Source of the DNA: Steromphala cineraria
Taxonomy: Eukaryota; Mollusca; Gastropoda; Trochida; Trochidae
Length of the DNA stretch: 64,000 nt
NCBI GenBank assembly: GCA_916613615.1
Contig: OU744732.1
Coordinates: forward strand, 50,366,227 to 50,430,226
Direction of reading: 5' to 3'
Shown in pieces: positions 39,301-51,300 of the stretch. Both the position numbers and the translations under genes were made by a program. The notes below the pieces were generated by a model. The model had not been told where the DNA came from and did no database searches. It saw only the letters and a program-made list of their open reading frames with translations. Each line of letters opens with the position of its first letter. Position 1 is the stretch's first letter.

Positions 39301-42300
39301 AGCCCTTATGTGTGGTATTAAAAGACTTGACGGGAGAGAACATGAATTGTTAGATATGGAAATGGTACAAATATGAGTAAAACACAGGAACTGGAACCTG
39401 ATGCAAAATAACTCTTTCCACATCAACTTATCATGTAGATTGCTAAACACAAAGCTTATTGTTGACAAATTTTGTATAAGTTGTTTTTCTTAGAAAGAAC
39501 ATATCACTGTCATGAGAATACAAGTCTAATTTCCATAACTCTTATTGCATACACATGGCCATATAGCATAATGCTCTACCATATCAATTGGGTCAGGTTG
39601 ATTATGCAACAGACTAGCAGCTGAGACTGTGATGCTAGCAGCCTGTATTGGGATGTGTATTAGAAATGCATAGTGGACTCAACAGGAATATCTGAACTCT
39701 TGTTTACCCCTTTTGTGTGGTATTTAAAGGAATATAAGGGAGATACCATTGTTTAAAATTCAACATGATGTTAAATGTCATTGGGTTTTTGCAGCTAGTT
39801 GCCATAAATATTTTAAACAAATTAATAAATTATGTTTGTCTTTCATCTTAATGTTTTAGAAACACTTACAAATATAGAACAACTTGCATGACAATCTTAA
39901 ATATTCCATATTCAAGATAATATTATGATTAGTAAGTTCAAATTAGAAAATTTATATGGTGCGAGTGATCACTTGATGAAAGCTTAAAATTTAGTAATAA
40001 TGATGTGTCATCTGCAGCTGAAAAGTCAATATGGCTGCTATCGCGGCCATCTTGGATTCTCAAAACTGAAACGTCTACCTTTTATGGGAGGAATCACTAT
40101 AGGTATAACATACTACAATATGAAAATGATTTAGGAGAAGGAGTAATTTTCATGAAATCTAATTGAAAATTCAATATGGCTGCCATGGCCGCCATCTTGG
40201 AATCTCAAAACTGAAACGTCTACCTTTCTGTGAGGAATCACCATAAGTATAACAGTCTACAATTTCAGAATGATATCTGCATTCGTTTAGGAGGAGTAGT
40301 GTTTTTCCTGAAATCTAATTGAAAATTCAATATGGCTGCCATGGCGGCCATCTTGGATTCTCAAAACTGAAACGTCTACCTTTCTGTGAGGAATCACCAT
40401 GGGTATATTACCGTATAACATACTACAATTTCATAATGATATCTGGATTCGTTTAGGAGGAGTAGTCTTTTTCCTGAAAGTTTACGGACGGACGGACAGA
40501 CAGACGGACGACGGACGAAGCGCCATGACATAAGCTCACATTTACTTTGTAAAGGTGAGCTAATAAAAAGCATGTGTTACCAGAAATGACAGATTGATAC
40601 ATGAGAATAGAGTTATTTGCTCCTGGCATCATGGCGACGGCCATCCTCCAAACAGGGCTGTGCGCATGACAAGCCAGGCCTACCCCTGCTGTTAAGATTT
40701 TTGCCGTTGACCTTTGACAGCACACTCTGAGGTTGCAGGGGGAGGAAAGTCCTAATGGCAGGGGTCTCTACGGAGGAGTAAGTCCGGAGGTGTGCAGACT
40801 GTCTTTGTGGAGGATTGGCGACAGCCAGTATTTGGCTTTGGTAACCAGGTGGTAATAGTGAGCGAGTTGGGGTTTAACATGTGGTCAGTAATTTTTCAGC
40901 TATTTAACATGTGGATGTTGCCATCCAAAAGAGAGTAGACAGATCAGGGAGAAGGGGATCGAAAGGATGAGAGAAAAGACATAGTGAGAGATAGAAGGCA
41001 GGTTCTAGAAGGACTCACGTTGGTCTGGCTTCAACCCGTCGACCTGTCCAGCTTGGATGACCCTACCATGAGCATGTAAGCCGAAGCACACAAACCACCA
41101 CACCACGATATGGTATTAAGAACCAGTGGTGGCAGGTGGTAACAAATATGATTTTTCAAACGTTTTTGTTGTTGTATATTTCAATTAAGAAATAGCCACA
41201 ACCTGTCTTACAAGATACAGATTTTAAGCGAAAATATTCTATGGAGGATACCCTTCTGAAAAAGAATTATAGATAGTAAAGACTTTTCTTATAGGAAATG
41301 AGCATGTCATTCGTTTTACAAACCTTATCTCCAAATTCAATTTTTGTTTCTCTAGTTGAGACGACTGGCATCATGTCAGCATTCAGAAAGGGTGTCAGTT
41401 TCTCAGTCAATTGGTTGTGACCAAATCCAACAATGCCTCTCACCATTTCATTTGGATTAGCCTGTAAAATCATAGAACATGCAAATGACATAAAAATGCA
41501 AGATAAGAGTTTTCAAATAGAATATTTAATGATAATTTATGATATTCTTCCTTTGTGACATACTAGCGTCATTAAAACCACATTAAGGATATAGATGTTT
41601 CAAAATTAGATATCGTATATTTCAGTATATAAGGTGAGTTTTTTATACAGAAATTGGGGGGTCAAAGAAGGGGGTCGCCTAATACACAAGGTCTACTGTT
41701 CAGACAAAAAAAATTAAAGCGAGTTTACACCGGATGTCTATTACACAATCATCGATGTTATTTCAAAATTATTGAAAAATGTCCACCATCTTATAACCAT
41801 GTTTTACAACGTATATATTCTTAAAAGGATCACATCTTACCTTGCCATCATCAATCATTTTTCTGTATTTAATGACAGTTTCTGTGACATCATCCTTCGT
41901 GTCAAAGGTCTGAAGATGAAGTGTTCTATCTGAAAAAAATTAAAGGAAATTCACTTGCTTCATGTCTCTCCAGATGATTTAAATAACAATATAAAGTTGT
42001 CAAAACATGTAACTGTAGTTACACACTAGCTCCTTTGTTTTGTTTGAGTATTTCATACCAACTCATATTGTCTGTGAAATGCACGTGCCGAGGTGTTCAT
42101 CAGACTAAGCGGGTGTTCATGATGAACACCCGGTATTGCGATGAACACCTGATAGTGAAACGATGATAATTTGATTTCCGAATTTATTCAAATTCAAAGT
42201 TAGCTTTGCAAATCAAAGACACTCACTAAAACTGTAAATTTCCAATCAAAGACATTTACAAATTTTGCACTCCAGACATGAGTTTGAACCTGTGACCTCT

Positions 42301-45300
42301 TGATTCCGCGCCCAGTGACTTATCCATTAGACCACGGAGGCCAGTTGAGAAGACAGGATGTATTTCATGACATCATGATTGAGTTTTACATTTTTCCTGA
42401 GAATAAACGCCTCGGCGTTCATGATTCACGTGCGCGATGGTTCATCTAACTTGAACACCTCGGTCTCAGTCGGTAACTATTACGTACCACTTAAATGCTA
42501 GTCTGACAATATTGAAACTAACATTAGTTGGCATAACTCCAAATTCAGATCACGTGGTATAGGGTTTACGTTCATCTCCCATATTGCAAGGCTTGTTACC
42601 TTTAGCATCAAATGATATGCTGCCTGTTAATCTGAACCTGAAAAATCATCCAAAATATTAAAATTCATATCAAGACTATCTAAAATAACAATTCAGAACA
42701 TTTTGAAAGTCACAAATGTTTGATTTGAACTTGTATGTACTACAATAAACAATACTACAAATATATACAGACAGGCGGAAGCATAAAGACGTGACCATGT
42801 CCTACCCCGCAGCAAGAGAAAGATCAGCTAAAGGGAATGCCACACATCAGGGTTACTGGTGTCTCATAGTTGAGATATTGCGCTTAAAAGTTTTATGCAC
42901 TGGCTAAACTCGTGAAAATTAGATCCAGGTCACCAAAACCGAAAATTTACAGATTTCAAAATTGAAAGTGCAATTGTGAGATATCACGATAACAATGTTT
43001 GACTGTCGTGATCTTGAAATTAAGGTCAAGGCCACTCAACCGACTCATGTCTGCATATCCACCAAATGAAGACTGATACCAAGTTTGAAGGCTCTTGGTG
43101 CAAAGGTTTGTGAGGTGAGGTGAGGTGAGATGGGGTTTTATCGCCGCTTTCAAGAGTATTTCACTTATATCGCGGCTGCTAGTATTATTGCAGGGAGAAA
43201 GCCCGCAACACTATTGTGGCTATGCGTTGCGGTGAAACCTGCGAGCATCGGCTGGAACTAGCAACCATGGGTGGTACTACGGCAAAGGTTTGTGAGATAT
43301 CGCGCTATTAAACAAGGCTTACGTACAGGTCAAAGTCCTGTTGTGATATTGAATTAAGGCAGGGTCATCAAAACCAATAGATGATGTCTGCGTATCCACC
43401 AAATAAAGATTAATACCAAGTTTGAAGGCTCTAGGTGCAAGAGTTTGTGAGATATTACCATTTAAAAGGATTAGTGTAAACAGTCCTGTTGTGACCTTGA
43501 AAATTAGGTTAAAGGGACCCGCCGTCCCCAACCAAAAGGCCTTCGGCCCGTGCTGAGAAGCCTGCTCATTAATGAGCTGAGCTACGCTTTACCGCTGAGA
43601 TGGGGAGAAGAGAGCGGTTTAGGGTTCGCTTTTCTTTAGGGGAATCCCCTCGTTAATCATGCGCGCTGATTGGTTAATAATACATCCACTACTTTTGACA
43701 TATATATAACGTCTTAGTTTCGTAAGAGTATTTTAATTTTAATATCCAAACGAATACGCTTGCCAAGACATTGTAAGTTTTCAACTTTCCCTAATGACTG
43801 GAATATTGACAAAGCGTCATGAAACTTACTCAGTGAAACAATGCAAAGGATTTTCTAATTCTGATAAATGTATTTTTTAAATTATGCTATTTTCATACAA
43901 TCTCAATTAATGTCTGAATTACATGACAACGGTAAAGTGTTTTTAAAAGGAAATTGTATACAAACAGTATTGTCTGTATATCATGAACGCATTCTTGCTT
44001 GTTTGTTTAGAGTCCTCTTTGTTTAAATCACCACAAAATGTTATATATCTGTTTATATCGGAGTGGTATAACCATAAGAATTTTGCTTGTGGTTTAAAAC
44101 ATATTTATTTCAAATAAGAATTGTATTGGTAAACAAGCTTAAAGCTGATGTCAAAACCGCTCCAAAAACAAGATAAGAACATGTCATGGTTTATTTACAA
44201 AATATTAGTATTTAGCTATTGTTTGTTTAACAGTTTCAAATTAGGAAATAAACCTGTTTCAATTTAGTTCAATTTATAAAACACTTAATTGTATCAACAA
44301 GTTTTGATACAAATGTTTTTGAAAAGTTTGTTTAAAAAGTTATTAAATAGAAGAATAATTTCTGTCTAGTGTAAAATATGAAGATAATCAATTATTAAAA
44401 TAAACAAAAATTCAAATACCATTCAACTTCATTGGATAGTTTATACTAACAAAGGACAAAGGACGGGAATTTTCTATTAAGCAACGTATACTATTTGCTA
44501 CAAATGATTGGCGAAACCTGCGTCTATACGGTAGTGAAGAGTAACAGTGTGGGTTAAATCATTTTTCAATTAATTTGGTTTCATCTAGCTGATGCTGTAG
44601 ACAACTTCAAAATGAGACATACCAAAACATGAACATGTGAAAACCTACATGCTGACATTTAAACGGATCCCTTAGCTTTTGAATTTTCACAATTTCTTGT
44701 GTTTGTGTTCAGATTTATGAATCGTGAAAAAGAGTGAATACTTAAATAAGCGTTGTACAGCCCGTTCGCCAATTGTTTGTGTTTATTGTTTGTGTTTATT
44801 GTTTAAAATAAAACAATGTTTAAACCAATCACTTTCGAAAAACATTGCTGCTCATTATAACTGCCGAGACAACTAATAGGTAGGAGAGGTAAGTTTGTTT
44901 TGTGATTTTTCATGGTTAAATAACATCGTTTTGAATATGTGTGATACACTGAACAGCCTGAAATAACACTTGATATAACGGGGAACTGTCATTTGATGTT
45001 GTGTATTATGGAGCCGGATGTTACAGATAAAACAGGTGTGAGGTGTCAGTTTATTGTCGTCCAGTGACTCTAGTCATGTGTCGTAACAGGTCATATAACT
45101 GCCGGGTCACTGTTTGATGGCGCCATCCTGTCTGGTTGAGTGGACAATGGATACACATACAAGACATATACAAGACAATTGCCGCCAATTAAACGTTATT
45201 TCAATCCCCGACAGGATGTCTAGCTTTCAAAACCAAATGAGACGGTAAAACATTATATCTGACTAATGAAAACCAGTAGGTGAACGTTTAATCGTCCGCA

Positions 45301-48300
45301 ACAAATTTCCATTATTGAACACTTCTAATATGGTTCTTATTTACGATCTACAGAATACAAAATTAAATAGAAAAAATATCCCAACTTTAAAAGATGTGTT
45401 ATCGATAACGTATTGATGATAAATAACCAAATCCTAATCGTTGCTTTTTCAAATTACATGACTGTCCCTCATTTAGATAATGATAATCTAAACTTCGGTA
45501 TATGTGCGGTGACTGCGCACCCGAAGGAGACGCTTATTTTGCTGGACTACCCTTCATTATCCTCACATTATCGTGAATATTATCCTATTTTGGAAACTAT
45601 GTATTAACTGATATTTCTTACGCACTTTGAAACAGCACACCATTTAATAAATGAAATGGTAAATAAAAGATTAAATTTATTTTTTTAAATAATAATGTTT
45701 ATTATTAATTATATGTCAAAGAATATTGTCTTGCGGTTGCATGTCTATTGTTACAGGATATTTGAAAGACACATTTTTATTTTATTTGTTTTATTTTTAA
45801 GTAATTGAAATTGAAATTATTTAGAAATTTCCAAAGAAAACAGTAATCCAAACCAAAAAAATGTGTTGTAATGATGATTTAGTAATAATGTTATGACATA
45901 TGCAAAAGCTATTCTATTCAGAATTTCTAGATGCATTAATTTGTTACCAAAACAACTCACTGTCACAGTGAGATAACTCAATCAATCCTGATAAATTAAA
46001 GCCGCATTATAGCAGTTTAAATAATGTATATGATTAAACAAACAACTCAATCAGAGAAACCGAAGAGTTGACGTAAACCGGTTCACTGTCACAGTCAAGC
46101 TCCGTACAGCGATGAACAATCAACACTGCTGCGGAGCTTAGGAGAGACTCGGCACACGGTAGCGAGCCACTAATTAATAAATGTGATGCAACACATTTAC
46201 GGGGACGGCGTCTCGCTTTAAGGTCACCAAAACCAACTGGTGTCTGCGTTTATTGCATATGTTCTGTTCTCTAAAATAAGAGTAGGGACTTGAGAATTGA
46301 CCACACAACAACATGTGCTTTGGTCACAGACATATTTATTCAACTAAACATAACTCACTGTGCGCTGCATACCGCTAAATAGTGTAACCCTACACCAATG
46401 AAGACTGTTCAAACTTCAAAGTTTGAAGGTTCTAGGTAGAAGGGTTTGTGAGATATTGCATTAACAATGTACACCCTGACATACGGAGCTGAATACTTTG
46501 TGCTCTGCTCCACCCCAGTAGTGGACAAGCATGAAGGAAATTTGAAACCAGATTGCAATTTTTCAATTGTGTATAGTTTAGATCATAGTGCTATTTTTAA
46601 ATATTCAGAGAAACGCAATTTGTGTTCAAATGAAGCACATGATGTTTATGCAATTTGTGGAATGTCACTGTGAGTGAACAATCCACTTAGTTACAGTGCG
46701 ATGACCACATTCATTGCTTTGAAGAACATGGTTCATACAACCAAAACAGAATAAAATTCCAGTACTTTTCAAGGACATTTTACCATTTTTCAAGAACATA
46801 TATTCGCATGTTAAGTGACAAACCTTTTGGCTTCGATTCGGTCATTTTCCAAAGTGCTGAATCACGAAATCAAAAGTTTCCAAATGCATCATGTGAACCA
46901 GAAATTACCAATTTTGATGGAATGATAGAAAGCTCGCAGACTGGTTTTGTTTCATTCTCTATCAATTTGCACAGTTAGCAGAACGACGATACTTCCATGT
47001 TTTAGATTGTGATCAATGTCACAGTAAATTCCAGTGCATTTTTAAAAATTTCAAGGAAATTACCACAAAATTCCAGTTCTTTTTCAGGACATTTAGTAAG
47101 CATTCTAAATTCAAGTACTTTTCCAGTATCAAAACAAAATTCAAGTACTTTTCCAGGCCTGTGCAAACCATGAAGAAGCAGAATTGCATCTAGAAATCAG
47201 AACGAAAGAGCCAATAGGTTAATTCAACTTTAAAAAATAGAGCCATTGGCTCTGTAGCTCATCAGGCTTCATCATCAATTATGCTGTAGAGTGTGGCCAA
47301 TGTGATTCCCCCTTTGTAGAGGCTTCAGGGTCGCCAATCATAAAATTAAGTATATAGGCAACAAGTTTCAGTTTTCTAGGCCTTATACTTTAGGAGAAGA
47401 AGATGAAAATAGATTTGAAGGACGTTCCTGTTGCCTTTATTAGGGGCAACAGGGTCACCAAACCTACAATTCATAATCATCACTAGTCAAGGAGTCTGTA
47501 CACAAAGTTTCAGCTTTCTAGGCCTCATGGTTCTGGAGAAGATGAAAATAGGTTTTTAGGGGCCACAGGACTACCAAAGCTACAATTTATAATCCTTACT
47601 AGCCAAGGAGTCTGTACACACAGTTTCAGCTTTCTAGGCATCATGGTTCTGGAGAAGAAGATGAAAATAGGTTTTTAGGGCGTGGCACCTGTGGTCCTTA
47701 ATAGGGGTCACAGGGCCACCAAAGCTACAATTTAAAATCCTCACTAGCCAAGGAGTCTGTACACAAAGTTTCAGCTTTCTAGGCCTCATGGTTCTGGAGA
47801 AGAAGATGAAAATAGGTTTTTAGGGCGTGGCTCCTGTGGCCCTTATTAGGGGTCACAGGGCCACCAAAGCTACAATTTATAATCCTCACTAGCCAAGGAG
47901 TCTGTACACAAAGTTTCAGCTTTCTAGGCCTTATGCTTCTGGAGAAGAAGATGAAAATAGGTTTTTAGGGTGTGGTCCCTGTGGCCCTTATTAGGGGTCA
48001 CAGGGCCACCAAAGCTACAAGTTTTAATCCTCACTAGCCAAGGAGTCTGTACACAAAGTTTAAGCTTTTTAGGCCTTATGGTTCTGGAGAAGAAATTCCA
48101 CAAAGTTTATGGACGGACGGATGGACGGATGGACGGACGGATGGACGGACGGACGCCGGACACCATGCCATGCCATAAGCCCATCGGGCCTTACAGGCCA
48201 GATGAGCTAAAAATAGAGCCATTGGCTCTGTAGCTCAGCAAGCTTCATCATCAATTATGCTGTAGAGTGTGGCCAATGTGATTCCCCCTTTGTAGAGGCC

Positions 48301-51300
48301 ACAGGGGCACCAATCATAAAATTAAGTATATAGGCGACAAGTTTCAGTTTTCTAGGCCTTATACTTCAGGAGAAGAAGATGAAAATAGATTTGAAGGACG
48401 TTCCTGTTGCCTTTTTTAGGGGCAACAGGTTCACCAAAGCTACAATTTATAATCTTCACCAGTCAAGGAGTCTGCAAACAAAGTTTCAGCTTTCTAGGCC
48501 TCATGGTTCTGGAGAAGAAGATGAAAATAGTTTTTTAGGGCAAGGCATCTGTGGCCCTTATTAGGGGTCACAGGGCAACCAAAGCTACAATTTAGTCCTC
48601 ACTAGCCAAGGAGTCTGTACATAACGTTTCAGCTTTCTAGGCCTTATGGTTCTGGAGAAGAAGTCGAAATTCCACGAAGTTTACGGACGGACGCCGGACA
48701 CCATGCCATGCCATAAGCCCATCGGGCCTTACAGGCCAGATGAGCTAAAAAGAGAGGCAATTCATATTTTCCCTCTTCCACTCCCATTGGCGAAATCTAC
48801 TCCTGCATCCGCACAGTCACCAGCTCCATCCGGATCCAGAGAGATACAGTCTACACGTCTTGACCATCTTCAGAGATCTCTCCGCGCCAAGTGATACTCC
48901 AGACGTGTAGCTAGCGCTATATCCAGGGCCCACAGAGTCTCCACGAGGTCGCTCTACGAAGACAAGTGGGCTTCCTTTGAGAAGTACTGTGCCGACGCTG
49001 GTCGCGATCCCATGTCAGTGGACCCACAGTTCGTGGTGAACTTCCTCCTTCACCTGCGCCAGAAACGTCATCTGAAGGGCGGCACCATTTCTACTTACCT
49101 GTCTGCGCTCAACTAGGTCCTCGCTGTGAAGATGGACAGGAAGTTCTCCAAGATCCCTGAGTTGGTGGCCCTCCTCAAGTCCTTTAAGCTGGAGGACCGG
49201 AAGTTGAAGTTTCGCCCGCCAGCGTGGGACCTAAACGTCATTCTCAAGTACCTTCGAGGAGCCCCCTTCGAGCCTTTGTCGGAGGCCTCATTTGAACACC
49301 TTTTGAGGAAGACTGCCTTTCTCCTCTCCTTTGCAATGGCTGCCCGGATCAGCGAAATGCACGCGTTGGACGTTACCAGGGTCCGTTTTGAACCATCCAA
49401 GAAGGGATCTGTCCACCTTGGCCTCCTGTGGGACTTCGTCGCCAAGAACCAGCTCCCGGGCCAGCCTGGCAGGACGTTTACTATCCCTCCTCTCTCCAGG
49501 ATCGTCCACTCATCGGAGATCGAGGAAGAGACTGTTCATCCCCTTCTCACCGGCGGTGAAAGGCGAAGTGACCAGGAACACTCTCTCTCTGTGGCTCCGG
49601 ACTGTCATCTTGGTTGCCTACGACGCATCCAGCCTGCCTCATCCTGTCGCCAGCAACCCTCACGAGATTCGGGCACTTGCATCCACCATGGCTCTTCACC
49701 GCAACTGCTCAGTTTCAGCGATCCTGGAGGGCTGCTTCTGGAGATCGAACACTGTCTTCGCTTCCCACTACCTCCGGGACCTGGCTGTCGAAGACGTGGA
49801 AGGCCTGCAGTCCTTTGGACCGTTGGTGGTAGCCCAACAGCTAGCTGCCCCAACGTCCAAATAGGGTAAGCTGAACGCTTTACTTCGTTACTTCTCACTA
49901 GTGCACTTGTTGAGTTGCTTCGTTGTTGGCGACAACATGGGGTTCACTGCTTCTCTGTGCAGTCGCCGTACGGGCCCCCCGCTGGGAGGATGTCACTGGG
50001 ACCTTTTCGACGCCTCGTCCTCCCGCCTCCCTACTGTCGGATCAGTGGCAACTATTTAAGTTGAGGTAGGTATTTTAATATATAAAATATTTAGATTTTA
50101 ATAATGTTGCTCATTTTCCCATTCACTACACAGAACAAAATCAGTTCATGTGTTTGTTTTTGTTGACATCGCAGAAGATCATGTATCTTTTATACCAAAT
50201 TTTTAGCAGTTTCCTAACCTATATTATCAAGTTTTCATTTGATTTCCTGTGCTAGTTAGTAATTATTATAAACATTATAATAAATTTCTGTGTAAATATT
50301 GGCAAATTTTTTTAAAATGTGCCAATTTCAGAACACTGATTAATTCCCCAATTTACGTACACTAGATGCAACCAAAAAGAAGTCATTTAATGATAGTTAC
50401 TACTACTTTAGCATGTAGCCATATGGTAGGTAAGAATTGTTCAAGATTCAACCGTCTTAATACTCTTTGAAATACCAACATTTGATACTTAGACTTAGGT
50501 ATAACAATAATGTCCATATCTTACTTTCAAGAATTCCTGGGAATGCTCCATTGTTGACGTCCATGACAGCAAATTTAGCAAAGGATTCACAATGAGGTTG
50601 TACATCAACACTTGATCCAGAGGTGTAAACATCAATGTAATTTGCAATATGGATATCCCCTGTCAACACAAGATCAACAGTCAATGCAAATGTGAAAGTG
50701 TACAGTTTTATTTAAATAATCTTACACTATACAAAGATCCAACAAAAATTTGCAAAAGACACATTGTTCTCTTTTTATGGACAGTGATAAATTTACCCCG
50801 CGTCCTGCTTCATATACTCACAAAATTTTGAAATGACTCATAAAAAAATAAGAGTCGCACAATGCAAGTTTTTTTCCTTGGTGCTATTGCTTACACATTG
50901 AAACTCACATAATCTACAAGGACTCCCGTAACATTGTGTTTACAATACCCTGAACTCAGCAGCAGGTTATATTTGTAGATTGATCACTGATGGATAAGAT
51001 AAACTTAAGCCAATAACTGCAAGCTAAACATATTTGTTACAATAATTACACATCAGGGGTTTAAAGTGAAATCTTAAAAATTTACTTGACAAATAAGTTG
51101 ACATTTTGAGACTTATAAGACTTACTTTGGAACTGTACGTCAATGACTTACCAACTCTGAAAAAGCTTTTAACCCCTTAGTATATATACTTCAAATTGTT
51201 ATCAAGGCATGATGAAGTAAAATTTTAGACTTAAGGTGACTTACTTGTCACATTGAAACTTGGCGTTGGAGTAGTACTAATTGTACCACCATTGACAGAG

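Noticed and set aside
42284..42348. A working tRNA-Arg gene
   Set aside because: Promoter boxes fit, but the anticodon and T stems do not pair; a relic is more likely.
49113..49898. Several overlapping long frames on the minus strand and a second plus frame
   Set aside because: They are shadows of the GC-rich tyrosine-recombinase sequence; only the plus-strand frames with the R...HxxR...Y layout make sense.
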